This document shows, in pieces, positions 17,233 to 26,052 of a stretch of DNA of 64,000 bases. Each line of letters starts with the position of its first letter. Within the stretch, counting starts at the first letter, position 1. The stretch lies in contig CAJUCE010000008.1 in NCBI GenBank assembly GCA_910584865.1, positions 10,280 to 74,279 of the forward strand, in the 5' to 3' direction. The stretch is from an uncultured Acetatifactor sp. (lineage in GTDB: Bacteria; Bacillota; Clostridia; Lachnospirales; Lachnospiraceae). The notes beneath the pieces are model-generated. The model did no database searches, was not told the origin of the DNA, and was given only the letters and a program-made list of their open reading frames with translations. The position numbers and the translations under genes were made by a program.

Positions 17233-18627
17233 TCAGTTTCCCGTCAGCCGGTCCTTATAAGACTGCGCATTCTCCGCCCTCCACGACTCGGGGAACAGTT
17301 CGATCACCTTGTCATAAGCGGCGATGGCCTTCTCGTTTTCCTTCAGAATCCGATAGGATTGAGCCAGTTGATAAATCGCCTCCTCATTGGTCTGGTCATA
17401 GGCGAAAGCCTTCTCAAGAGACTCCGCTGCCGCCGCATAATTTCCCGCATTGAACTGACTCGTCCCCTCAGCGAAATAAACGGCTGCGATCTCCGGAATC
17501 AGCGACCGGTACAGCCTCTGAAAACCCTCCGACATCTCCTCCAGATTCACCCGCTGGCTCAGCGCTTCCAGCTGAGGCGTAACCGCCGCCACATCCTTGG
17601 TCTCCAGATACAGCGCCGCAATTTGGGTCAACTCCTCCGTCACCTGCAATGTGCCGTTCACCCCCACATATTCGTCGATCTCACCCTGAAGCGATGTAAG
17701 GTTTTCGTTCATTTCGGCCAGCTGGCTTTCCAGTTCCTGGATCCGGGCGGTCTTCGTGTCGGATTCGCTGCTGATCCTGGTGATGACCTCTTGTTCCTCG
17801 CTGCGGACTCTCGTCTCCACCTCCCGAACCACCAGGAAATACATGGCCGCCAGCCCGATGACCAGCCCGATCCCTATATTAAATAAGGTAGAAAGTCCGT
17901 TCCGCTTCGGTTCCTTCACATTCAGCGGCTGAATGATGATCTCATTCTCCGTCTGATACCTTACAGCCTCTTCCGTTCTGCGCCTGACCGGCTGTTTAAC
18001 CCCCTCCTCAGGCATCAGCATCCGTTCCACTTCCTTCAGATAGCTTGTCGTCTGAAGGTTATTCCTGTCTATCTCCATGCACTTGCGCAATTCCCGCTCT
18101 GCCCGCTCCCACTCCTGTCTGTCCATATACAGCAGGGCCAGCAGCTGATGGGCACGCATGAAACGGGGATTCATGGACAGAACCTTTTTCAGCTGAATCA
18201 CCGCCAGATCCCTGCTGTCCTGACGGCACAGGGCAAGCGCACGGTTATATTTCTTGATGGTCTGGTTGAGAGAGTCCAGCCGGTTAGAATTGGACTGCAC
18301 TTTATCGATGTACTCGCCTGCGATATTCTTTTTCGGGCGCATGTTCTTGCTGATCACCCATTCCCGAAGGGCGCTCACGGTCTCTCCCATTTCAAAATAC
18401 ACCAGCCCCAGCAGATTGCGGGCTCTTATATTATTTTTATTAAATTTTAAACTCTGACGCAGGCTGACAATAGCTCCGGACAAATCTCTCACACCGGCTT
18501 TCTCCAGCCCCTCATTGTAATACATATTGGAGACATAGATCACCTTCTTATACAAAGCGACGTCAGCCCCGCAGGCAGTGCAAAAATCATGCTCCGACAA
18601 ACGGCATCCACAATGATAACAATACAT
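17233..18627 (-). CDS. Zinc-ribbon, membrane-anchored TPR protein
   Basis: 464 residues. An N-terminal zinc ribbon (CYHCGCRL...FCTACGAD) is followed by TPR repeats at about 35-190 (for example AIVSLRQSLKFNKNNIRARNLLGLVYFEMGE, split across helices). One membrane span lies near 248-268 (LFNIGIGLVIGLAAMYFLVV), then a coiled coil (about 275-320) and further TPRs at the end (YAAAAESLEKAFAYDQTNEE). TPRs on both sides of a membrane suggest a scaffold. It sits between folC and the spoIIA operon with a 54-aa gene just upstream, a neighbourhood that hints at cell-envelope or sporulation function, though no specific role is known. GAAGGAG precedes the ATG. Confidence 0.88.
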   Translation of the reverse strand: MYCYHCGCRLSEHDFCTACGADVALYKKVIYVSNMYYNEGLEKAGVRDLSGAIVSLRQSLKFNKNNIRARNLLGLVYFEMGETVSALREWVISKNMRPKKNIAGEYIDKVQSNSNRLDSLNQTIKKYNRALALCRQDSRDLAVIQLKKVLSMNPRFMRAHQLLALLYMDRQEWERAERELRKCMEIDRNNLQTTSYLKEVERMLMPEEGVKQPVRRRTEEAVRYQTENEIIIQPLNVKEPKRNGLSTLFNIGIGLVIGLAAMYFLVVREVETRVRSEEQEVITRISSESDTKTARIQELESQLAEMNENLTSLQGEIDEYVGVNGTLQVTEELTQIAALYLETKDVAAVTPQLEALSQRVNLEEMSEGFQRLYRSLIPEIAAVYFAEGTSQFNAGNYAAAAESLEKAFAYDQTNEEAIYQLAQSYRILKENEKAIAAYDKVIELFPESWRAENAQSYKDRLTGN

Positions 18628-18629
18628 GA

Positions 18630-18794
18630 TTACTCCTTCTCAAATCCCTGTGTACTTTCCTGTCCGGTTTCCATGATCTTTTTCACCAACATATCGGCTA
18701 TATCCGTCAAATCCTGATGATAAATGGCATCCTCCGCATCCTCCACCTCAAGACTGGGATGGAATTTCTTCAATTCTTCTTCGAAATTTATCAT
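18630..18794 (-). CDS. Small acidic protein, 54 residues, unknown function
   Basis: An ATG at 18792-18794 opens a 54-residue frame that begins MINFEEELKKFHPSLEVEDA and ends in GFEKE. It overlaps the end of folC by 47 bp and stops two bases before the TPR gene, whose ribosome site (GAAGGAG) lies inside its last codons. GGAG lies ten bases before its own ATG. The protein is acidic, predicted helical, with no Cys and no membrane segment. The compact overlap on both sides argues for real translational coupling. I recognise no family. Confidence 0.7.
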   Translation of the reverse strand: MINFEEELKKFHPSLEVEDAEDAIYHQDLTDIADMLVKKIMETGQESTQGFEKE

Positions 18795-20103
18795 TATCCA
18801 GCAGCTCCTTTATCTCTCCCACCAAATACAGACTTCCCACCGCATAGATACGCTCCTGCGCCTTCCGCTCCCTAAACAGCGCATAAAGAGCATCCTCCAC
18901 ATGATCATATGCCGCTACCTCCGGGCCCGGAGAGCCGAACAGCCCTTCCAGCTTCTCTGCTGCCAGCGCCCGTCCGCCCCGCATTCCCGCCACCGTAATC
19001 TTCCCGAACAGTTCCGACTCCTTCAGCATCTTCGCCATGCGCTCATAATCCTTATCCTTCACCACACTGAAACAGAGGCTCCTTGCGCCTTCCCAGCCGT
19101 CCGCTGCCACGGTCTCCAGAAAAGCCCTCATACCGTCCGCATTGTGCGCGCCGTCCACATAGACTTCCGGAAGCACTTCCTCCATCCGCCCTGCCCAGAA
19201 AAATGCGCCTACGCCTTCCTGAATCTGTTCTTTCGTAATGGTCCTCCCCCCGTCCAGTACCTCCAGTGCATGGATGGCCAACGCACAGTTTTCCATCTGA
19301 TAAGCTGCAATGGTATGCAGGGTCAGCGTAATATATTTATAATACTCAGTACGTACACAAAAATCAATGCTTTTTCTCTTAAAATTTGAAAAAGAGTAGT
19401 CATTTTCCGACACGGAGTATGCGGAAATTCCAAGATTCTCCGCCTGCTGCCGCAATACCGCCTCCGCTTCCGGGGAAGTCCTCCAATACACGGCCGGAAC
19501 GCCCCGCTGCATGATGCCCGCTTTCTCAAAGGCAATTTTCCCTATCGTATCTCCCAAATACTCCACATGGTCCAGCCCGATATGTGTAATCACGGATATT
19601 TCCTTTTTGAATACCGAATTCGTGGCATCCAGCCTGCCTCCCACCCCTGTCTCCAAAATACAGAAGTCCGGTTTCCCCTTATGAAATACCAGCATGGCAA
19701 TGAAAAACAGGTATTCAAAATAAGTGGGATGATAACCGGCTTCCACCGTCTCCTCCCCATGCCAGTCCAGTTTACCGTAGATTTCCAGAAAAGCATCCAG
19801 AAAGGCCCTCTCCGAAATCATCTCCCCGTTTATCACAAACCGCTCCCTGATGCACACCAGGTGCGGCGACGTAAATACCGCCGTACGATATCCTGCCGCT
19901 TCCAAAATGCTGCGCATGCAGGCACAGACGGAGCCTTTCCCGTTTGTGCCCGCCACATGAATGATGCGCATATCCCTGTCGGGATCGCCCAGCCTGTGCA
20001 GAAAAGCCTTCGTATCCTCCATGGAATTTTTGGAGGTAAAGCGCGGCAGATCGTTGATATAATTTTCAGCTTCCTCAAAAGTTGTTATAGACTTCTCTTT
20101 CAA
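18748..20103 (-). CDS. folC: Bifunctional folylpolyglutamate/dihydrofolate synthase
   Basis: 451 residues of the Mur-ligase-like family. P-loop HVAGTNGKGSVCACM (about 49-63), the second-domain GLDHVEYLGDTIGKIAFEKAGI, and C-terminal VDGAHNADGM are all characteristic. It adds glutamate to dihydropteroate/folates in one-carbon metabolism. The start codon is TTG (20101-20103) preceded by GAGGAATACAAGC; the next ATG is 28 codons in and would cut the first helix. It overlaps the following 54-aa gene at the 3' end. Confidence 0.96.
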   Translation of the reverse strand: MKEKSITTFEEAENYINDLPRFTSKNSMEDTKAFLHRLGDPDRDMRIIHVAGTNGKGSVCACMRSILEAAGYRTAVFTSPHLVCIRERFVINGEMISERAFLDAFLEIYGKLDWHGEETVEAGYHPTYFEYLFFIAMLVFHKGKPDFCILETGVGGRLDATNSVFKKEISVITHIGLDHVEYLGDTIGKIAFEKAGIMQRGVPAVYWRTSPEAEAVLRQQAENLGISAYSVSENDYSFSNFKRKSIDFCVRTEYYKYITLTLHTIAAYQMENCALAIHALEVLDGGRTITKEQIQEGVGAFFWAGRMEEVLPEVYVDGAHNADGMRAFLETVAADGWEGARSLCFSVVKDKDYERMAKMLKESELFGKITVAGMRGGRALAAEKLEGLFGSPGPEVAAYDHVEDALYALFRERKAQERIYAVGSLYLVGEIKELLDNDKFRRRIEEIPSQS

Positions 20104-20280
20104 GCTTGTATTCCTCGATTCTAATTATAGGTTCCACATCCGTACCCCGGGCCGCCATATCGGAGAGTCCGAAGCTTACTGCCGATGCCCCGGCCAATAC
20201 ATCATTGCATTCATCCTTGCATAATGCACACTCGTCATCCTTATCGGTACTGCGTTGGTCTACGCTCCACTACAGTCCAT
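20075..20280 (-). pseudogene. Possible frameshifted small gene between valS and folC
   Basis: GAGGAG six bases before an ATG (20278-20280) gives a strong start, but that frame stops after six codons (MDCSGA). The neighbouring frame then runs open for 64 codons to 20075 with protein-like composition, including CALCKDECNDVLAG and ending EYKLEREVYNNF, and overlaps the folC start. Linking both needs one frameshift near 20262-20275. It is either a decayed gene, an assembly indel, or chance. No family is recognised. Confidence 0.35.
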
Positions 20281-20290
20281 GCCGGACTCC

Positions 20291-23200
20291 TCAGGCCCGC
20301 TCCAGCTGTGCCAGCCGCTTGGTCACCTGCTCCATCATCTGGGTATATTTTGCAAGCTTCTCCCGCTCCTGGGCCACCTTCGCCTCCGGAGCCTTGGACA
20401 GGAATCTTTCATTGGAAAGCATGCCGTTCACCCTGGCCAGCTCTCCCTCCAGGCGCTTTTGCTCCCTGCGCAGACGTTCGATCTCCTGCCCGATGTCCAC
20501 CAGATCGGCTAACGGAAGATATAAGGTAGCCCCCGGAATCACCACGGACACGGAGTTGTCCGCCATGTCCGTCTCCTGACCGGCGCCTTCCGCTGCGAAT
20601 GCAGTCTCCCCGGCTTCGGCATAGTTTCCTGCCCCCTCTGCCTGACCCTGCTCTTCTGCGGCTTTCTCTTCCGGACGACGACGTAACATGGTGACCTCAT
20701 TTGCCCCGGCCAAAGAGGCGAAAAACAGCTTTCCTTCCGAGAAAGTGGTCAGGATATCCTCCCGCTCGCTGACTACATGCACCGCTATCTTTTTGCCCGG
20801 CGCCACGTTCATCTCGCTGCGGATATTGCGGATACCTCTCACGGCTTCCTTGATGATCTCCATATCCTTCTCTTCTTCCGCAAAGCATCTGTCTGCGCTG
20901 TACTCGGGCCATTTGCTGATCATGACAGATTCCTCTCCGTCTCCACCCTGCAGCGTGCAGTATATTTCCTCTGTAATAAAGGGCATATAGGGATGCAGAA
21001 GCTTTAAGGCGTCGGTGAGGACCGTCTTCAGCGTCCAGAGAGCCGCGTTGCGGCTTACGGCTGACCTGTTCTGTGAGCTGTCTGCGGCGAGGCCGATGCC
21101 TTCTTTGTCAGTGCAGCAGCGGCCTTCTTCCCCAACGCTTTCCCCGCCCGCAGTGACAGCTTGATCCGTTTCCCTGACACTTTCCGTCTCCGGCCTGCGT
21201 TTCCCCGCGTAGAGCCTGGGCTTTACCATCTCGATATACCAGTCGCAGAATTCATCCCAGATGAAATCATACACCTTCTGTACGGCGATACCCAGTTCAT
21301 AGTTCTCCATATTATCAGTGACTTCCTTCACCAGATCATTTAATTTGGACAGAATCCATCTGTCTACCGGCTGCAGCTGCCCCGGCTCCGGCTCGGTAAT
21401 CTCGTCCCCGTCCATATTCATCATGATGAAACGGGAGGCATTCCATACCTTATTCGCGAAATTCCGGCTGTTCTCTACCCTTTCATAGTAGAAACGCATA
21501 TCGTTTCCGGGCGCGTTTCCGGTGATCAGCGTCAGACGCAGAGCATCGGCCCCGTACTTTTCGATAATCTCCAAGGGATCGATGCCGTTGCCCAGGGATT
21601 TGGACATCTTGCGCCCCTGGCTGTCCCGAACCAGGCCGTGGAAGAGCACCGTGTGGAAAGGCTTCTCTCCCATCTGCTCATAGCCGGAGAAAATCATCCG
21701 GATAACCCAGAAGAAAATGATGTCATAGCCCGTCACCAGCACATCCGTAGGATAGAAATATTTCAGATCCTCCGTCTGATCCGGCCACCCAAAAGTCTCG
21801 AAGGGCCACAGCGCGGAAGAGAACCAGGTGTCCAGCGTATCCGGATCCTGTGTAAAATGGGTCCCGCCACATTTCGGACAGACCTTCGGCGCCTCTTTCG
21901 CCACTATGGTCTCCCCGCACCCGTCACAGTAATAAGCAGGTATCCTGTGCCCCCACCAGAGCTGGCGGCTGATGCACCAGTCGCGGATATTGTCCGTCCA
22001 GTTGTAATATATCTTCTCCATTCGCTCGGGAACCAGCCGGATCTCGCCCTTCTTCACGGCCTCCACCGCGGGCTTGATCAGCTCCTCCATCTTAACGAAC
22101 CACTGTTCCTTTATCAGGGGCTCCACCGTGCTGTGGCAGCGGTAGCAGGTGCCCACATTATGGCTGTAATCCTCTATTTTCACCAACAGGCCTAAGTCTT
22201 CCAGCTCCTTCACAATGGCCTTCCTGGCCTCGTAGCGCTCCATGCCCGCAAACCTGCCGCCGTTGGCATTGATGGTGGCGTCGTCGTTCATGATATTGAC
22301 CTCGGGCAGATTATGCCGCTTTCCCACCTCGAAGTCGTTTGGGTCATGGGCCGGCGTGATCTTCACCACGCCTGTACCGAATTCCCTGTCCACGTAAGTG
22401 TCTGTAACCACGGGGATCACCCTGTCCATCAGGGGCAGCATCACGCTCTTTCCGATAAGATGGGCGTAACGCTCATCCTCCGGATGGATTGCTACCGCAG
22501 TATCCCCCAGCATAGTCTCCGGCCTGGTGGTGGCAAAGGTCAGAAACTCCGTATCGCTGGGCGTGCCGTCGTCCTTCATCACAGGGTATTTGATATGCCA
22601 CAGATGGCCCGCCTGCTCCTCATACTCCACTTCCGCATCGGAGATGGATGTATTGCACACGGGACACCAGTTAACGATTCGGGACCCCTTATAGATATAG
22701 CCCTTTTTGTGCATTTTCACAAAGACTTCCGTGACCGCCCGGTTGCAGCCCTCGTCCATGGTAAAACGCTCCCTGTCCCAGTCACAGGAAGAGCCCAGCT
22801 TCTTGAGCTGCTCCACGATGCGCCCGCCGTACTCTCTCCTCCAGTCCCAGGCACGCTCTAAAAATTTCTCCCTGCCCAGCTCGTTCTTGTCCGTGCCCTC
22901 TTCCTTCAGCTTTTCTACGATCTTCGCCTCGGTGGCAATGGAGGCATGGTCCGTGCCCGGCTGCCAGAGGGCGTTATAGCCCTGCATGCGCTTGAAGCGG
23001 ATCAAGATATCCTGCATGGTGTTGTCCAGGGCGTGGCCCATGTGGAGCTGTCCCGTAATATTCGGAGGCGGGATCACGATGGTGAAAGGTTTTTTATCGT
23101 AGTCTACCTCCGCGTGGAAATATTTCTTGTCCAGCCATTTTTGATACAGTCTTTCTTCCAGACCTCTGGGATCATAGGTCTTTGCCAGTTCCTTGCTCAT
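20291..23200 (-). CDS. valS: Valyl-tRNA synthetase
   Basis: 969 residues against about 880 for most Firmicutes. Class I signatures are clear: PPPNITGQLHMGHA (HIGH-type) near the start and GRKMSKSLGNG (KMSKS) in the middle. The editing domain contains FATTRPETMLGDTAVA. The C-terminal coiled coil (RLRREQKRLEGELARVNGML) is the tRNA-binding arm. Two hydrophilic low-complexity insertions, at 21050-21210 and 20560-20690, account for the extra length and lie in the anticodon-binding region and before the coiled coil. I start at ATG 23198-23200 after GGAG. Expression is controlled by the T-box leader just upstream. Confidence 0.98.
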   Translation of the reverse strand: MSKELAKTYDPRGLEERLYQKWLDKKYFHAEVDYDKKPFTIVIPPPNITGQLHMGHALDNTMQDILIRFKRMQGYNALWQPGTDHASIATEAKIVEKLKEEGTDKNELGREKFLERAWDWRREYGGRIVEQLKKLGSSCDWDRERFTMDEGCNRAVTEVFVKMHKKGYIYKGSRIVNWCPVCNTSISDAEVEYEEQAGHLWHIKYPVMKDDGTPSDTEFLTFATTRPETMLGDTAVAIHPEDERYAHLIGKSVMLPLMDRVIPVVTDTYVDREFGTGVVKITPAHDPNDFEVGKRHNLPEVNIMNDDATINANGGRFAGMERYEARKAIVKELEDLGLLVKIEDYSHNVGTCYRCHSTVEPLIKEQWFVKMEELIKPAVEAVKKGEIRLVPERMEKIYYNWTDNIRDWCISRQLWWGHRIPAYYCDGCGETIVAKEAPKVCPKCGGTHFTQDPDTLDTWFSSALWPFETFGWPDQTEDLKYFYPTDVLVTGYDIIFFWVIRMIFSGYEQMGEKPFHTVLFHGLVRDSQGRKMSKSLGNGIDPLEIIEKYGADALRLTLITGNAPGNDMRFYYERVENSRNFANKVWNASRFIMMNMDGDEITEPEPGQLQPVDRWILSKLNDLVKEVTDNMENYELGIAVQKVYDFIWDEFCDWYIEMVKPRLYAGKRRPETESVRETDQAVTAGGESVGEEGRCCTDKEGIGLAADSSQNRSAVSRNAALWTLKTVLTDALKLLHPYMPFITEEIYCTLQGGDGEESVMISKWPEYSADRCFAEEEKDMEIIKEAVRGIRNIRSEMNVAPGKKIAVHVVSEREDILTTFSEGKLFFASLAGANEVTMLRRRPEEKAAEEQGQAEGAGNYAEAGETAFAAEGAGQETDMADNSVSVVIPGATLYLPLADLVDIGQEIERLRREQKRLEGELARVNGMLSNERFLSKAPEAKVAQEREKLAKYTQMMEQVTKRLAQLERA

Positions 23201-23226
23201 ATTTTCTGCTCCTTTCCTGTTTTCCG

Positions 23227-23265
23227 AAAAAAATAGCCCTCTGCCGACTCTCATCGGCAAAGGGC
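23227..23265 (-). terminator. T-box regulated terminator before valS
   Basis: GCCCT-TTGCCGA pairs with TCGGCAGAGGGC across TGAGAG, followed by a run of T (23227-23233) on the minus strand. It is mutually exclusive with the antiterminator containing the T-box sequence. Confidence 0.92.
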
Positions 23266-23557
23266 GTCATCAACGCGGTACCACCTTTGTTCACAGCCGG
23301 ACTCACGCCCTGCTGCCTTAAGCGACTTCTGCTAAAGTCCTATCCTGTAACGGGGATAACCCGTGAAACCTTACTCTCTACTCAAATTGCGTATCCATTC
23401 AGGCTCCCGGCTCGGAAGCTACCTTCCGCATTCCTTCCTTCGGACAGCCTCTCAGCTTCCCGCCCGGCGGGACGGCCATCCTCTCTGATAAGGGGTGATG
23501 CGTACTCCTCTTCGTCGCTGCTTTTGTTGGTTTCGTTCTATTGCTTGGGACTTCCTT
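23227..23557 (-). promoter_or_regulatory. T-box riboswitch leader of valS
   Basis: The minus-strand leader carries the T-box sequence AAAGGTGGTACCGCG (23274-23288), which binds the uncharged tRNA acceptor end. Stem I begins around GCGACGAAGAGGAGTA with a following AGAGAG loop. The regulatory terminator overlaps the antiterminator, and valS follows directly. The specifier codon should be a Val codon (GTN); a GTA in the GGAAGGTAGCTTCC segment near 23415-23430 is a candidate, but I cannot fold the stem with certainty. Confidence 0.93.
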
Positions 23558-23586
23558 ACTATAGAATATGTGGCGGGGTTTGTCAA
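23558..23586 (-). promoter_or_regulatory. Promoter of the valS T-box transcript
   Basis: Minus strand TTGACA (23581-23586), 17-base spacer, TATAGT (23558-23563): close to consensus, positioned just before stem I. Confidence 0.85.
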
Positions 23587-23741
23587 GAGGGAAATTGGGC
23601 CAGTTCGGGAGATTCAACCAGATTCAGACATTCGCATCCTTTCCTCTCTGTATTCTTCCAGTGACTTTCGCGTAATATCATTTCAATTTGGTTTTCCGGC
23701 AGAGCATTTAATAAATCTATCGTTTTCTCCAATGTTGACAT
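23583..23741 (-). CDS. Antitoxin-like remnant, 52 residues
   Basis: ATG 23739-23741 follows GGAGGAGAAAGGAT, a very strong ribosome site. The first 20 residues (MSTLEKTIDLLNALPENQIE) look like the N-terminus of small antitoxin-type proteins. After about residue 22 the sequence loses this character and ends in a Ser/Pro-rich stretch over the valS promoter. It probably is the surviving front of a longer antitoxin gene fused by deletion to unrelated DNA. No toxin gene is seen beside it. Confidence 0.5.
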   Translation of the reverse strand: MSTLEKTIDLLNALPENQIEMILRESHWKNTERKGCECLNLVESPELAQFPS

Positions 23742-23781
23742 ATCCTTTCTCCTCCAATATTTCTTGAGTCACGACACTTAA

Positions 23782-24070
23782 CTATAAACCACAGCTTTCT
23801 CTAATCGCTACAATTTCATCAGATGTAAGTAATCCCATCTTAACTCGATAAGCATTTCTTGCATTCAGAAGATTCTCATTGGTCATTGCGCCTACTTCAA
23901 ACTCGTTCTCATTTTCGTCGGCGTTTGCACAAAAATAGAACCTCTCTTCGTAGGCAACCTCTTCCCCTTTCAGTGTAATAGTTGTTGTTCTTTTTCTTTC
24001 TTCAATTTCATTTTTTGCCACATACCGGACAATTCATGTGAATTTTTCTAATTAATGTGTTGGCTTCCAT
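23782..24070 (-). pseudogene. Frameshifted MqsA/YgiT-like antitoxin remnant
   Basis: ATG 24068-24070 sits nine bases after AAGGAG. The frame reads through a zinc-knuckle start (CPVCGK) but stops at a TGA inside a run of six A. Dropping one A (24011-24016) joins it to a 79-codon frame containing TTTITLKGEEVAYEERFYFC and ending LLTSDEIVAIRESCGL. MqsA-type antitoxins normally continue from there into an XRE helix-turn-helix, which is missing. So the gene is broken twice: a frameshift and a truncation. Programmed slippage on the A run is an alternative for the first defect. Confidence 0.65.
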
Positions 24071-24458
24071 TGTATTATCTCCTTGATATTCCATTATATA
24101 TAAGGAAATTCCATTTTATCCTTGGTATAATGAAAGGACACGCATAAAACCTGTCTCTGATGTTGTCAGCATCTGGATGTATGGCAGAAAAAGCTCTCCA
24201 AACAGACGACATGTGTTCTCTGCTTCAAAACCTAAAAATCCTGCCCTTTATTAAGATTTTTAGCAATTTTGAACATACCCCGCCTATTCTTCCTGCTTTT
24301 TTCATTACTTCTATTCTCGACTTTATCTGCTTATTTCCAAGAGTGCTCTTTACCATTAATTGATAGTTTATCAAGTTCAAACCGCATTTTTTCATCCAAG
24401 AGGAAAGGTATTATACCTCACAAAGCAAAACAGTCGAAGGCTAAGGAAAATTTGTATA
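24071..24458. other. AT-rich intergenic stretch without recognisable gene
   Basis: 388 bases between the antitoxin remnant and the last gene of the polysaccharide locus. Short frames exist on both strands but none has a ribosome site plus protein-like composition. No clear terminator with a T-run is visible at the end of the flippase gene. It is probably decayed DNA at the border of the acquired locus. Confidence 0.5.
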
Positions 24459-25940
24459 TTATGATTCTTTTGTACTGATAACCTGTTTTGCAAAAACAAT
24501 TATTGCCCTATGCTTTATAATTGTCACAATACAAAATATAGCAATTATACCATACCTTGCAACAGGATAATCATATGTAAACAATAAAATAAAACCCGCT
24601 CCCAAAAACGAAATTGTAATACCGGCTATTTTCCTCATATTATAAGGCCTTATTCCAGAACAGAACTTATCACACACCTTATTCATAAACAGATAATGGC
24701 ACACACAGTAGATCATATAGCAAACAAGTGTCGTATACCCTGCTGCCCAGTATCCGCACAGACGGATAAAAATGTAATTCAGTACAAGATTCAATGTAGC
24801 ACCCGCTACACTTGCAGCCATAATAAATCCGGTTTTCTCATAATAAAATGCAAACTTCGCAAAAAGATCATAGCAGTATAAAAAGTATACGCTCATGGCT
24901 ACCGGTGGAATGACATAAATCGCTTCGTAATAAGTTGCCGGCGCAAATATTTTCACAGCCTCCGGTGCAAATGCGATCAACAGCAAATTAGCCCCTGCAA
25001 TCCCAACTAAAGTGATATATGCAATCGGGGCGATATCTTCTGTCTTTTTCGCTTTTATTTTTTGATAAATCCATGGGCTGATTGTATTCATCAATGCTGT
25101 ATTAAATAAAGTCATGATTAAAGAAATAGCATAAGCCAAACTATATATGCCCGCTTCCTCTGCCCCAACCATATTCTTTATCATAATACGATCAGCACTG
25201 TTCAAAACGGTCTGAGACAAATAGTGCGGAATCAACGGAATATTGAACCTTAAAGCATATAGCCAAAATTTCCTGGAAAAAAAGGTTTTTCCACGATACA
25301 TATGAATGAAAAAAAGGGCTGTATATCCTGCTACCTCAACCAACATCAGCCCCAAAATACGGGCTGTTACTTTGTCCTCAGTCAATACAACAAACAATAT
25401 TCCAACAATCGGCTTGGCAAGCGAAACACCAATTGTGACAGCAACCAAAGCTTGGTATTTATACAATGCCCGCTGCTCCGCCGCCCAAAAATTAAACACG
25501 GCAGCAGTCCACATCATAACAAACATTGCCAGCATTTGAACCGTCGTCAGGTGAAATAAATCATTCCAAAAATCATGAACCAAAAGGTATAGAACTGTCC
25601 ACACAATCACAAGAACAAGTGTCAATCCCTGAAGAGAAGAGGTGAATATCTTTTTCTCCTCTTCAAACTTGACCAATCCCTGAGCATATACTCCATAGAA
25701 TAAATTAAGCGTCACAAAAACCGTAATAATACTCATCCATGAATTGAATACATTATATCTGCCATACTCCTCTGTCGAAAGAAGGCGTGTAAAAACCGGT
25801 GTCGTTACAGTAGATACCCCTCTTTGAAAAAAAGAGCAAATCAAAAACCAAAGCGACGCTTTGGCCTGTACCGGCAATGATCTGTATTTCTTCCAATGCT
25901 TTTCTTTTCTTTTTCCACCCTCCCTAACTACCATTTCCAT
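24459..25940 (-). CDS. Oligosaccharide flippase (Wzx-like, MOP superfamily)
   Basis: 493 residues with about 12-14 hydrophobic segments and the polysaccharide-synthesis start FQRGVSTVTTPVFTRLLSTEEYG, where the TRLLSxEEYG motif is typical of Wzx proteins. It would flip lipid-linked repeat units across the membrane for polymerisation by the Wzy-like protein encoded at 30753-31976. It is the last gene of the locus and AT-rich like its neighbours. The start at 25940 has GGGAG close to it; an ATG two codons later is equally possible. Confidence 0.9.
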   Translation of the reverse strand: MEMVVREGGKRKEKHWKKYRSLPVQAKASLWFLICSFFQRGVSTVTTPVFTRLLSTEEYGRYNVFNSWMSIITVFVTLNLFYGVYAQGLVKFEEEKKIFTSSLQGLTLVLVIVWTVLYLLVHDFWNDLFHLTTVQMLAMFVMMWTAAVFNFWAAEQRALYKYQALVAVTIGVSLAKPIVGILFVVLTEDKVTARILGLMLVEVAGYTALFFIHMYRGKTFFSRKFWLYALRFNIPLIPHYLSQTVLNSADRIMIKNMVGAEEAGIYSLAYAISLIMTLFNTALMNTISPWIYQKIKAKKTEDIAPIAYITLVGIAGANLLLIAFAPEAVKIFAPATYYEAIYVIPPVAMSVYFLYCYDLFAKFAFYYEKTGFIMAASVAGATLNLVLNYIFIRLCGYWAAGYTTLVCYMIYCVCHYLFMNKVCDKFCSGIRPYNMRKIAGITISFLGAGFILLFTYDYPVARYGIIAIFCIVTIIKHRAIIVFAKQVISTKES

Positions 25941-26052
25941 GCTCCCGTCTTCTCTATCTACTATATTTTCATATTTGCTTTCCTTCCACTGCTCTACTAC
26001 ATAGAAATCAGAATAGCATCATTTATATACGCTTTTAGCTATCAAAAAGCAA

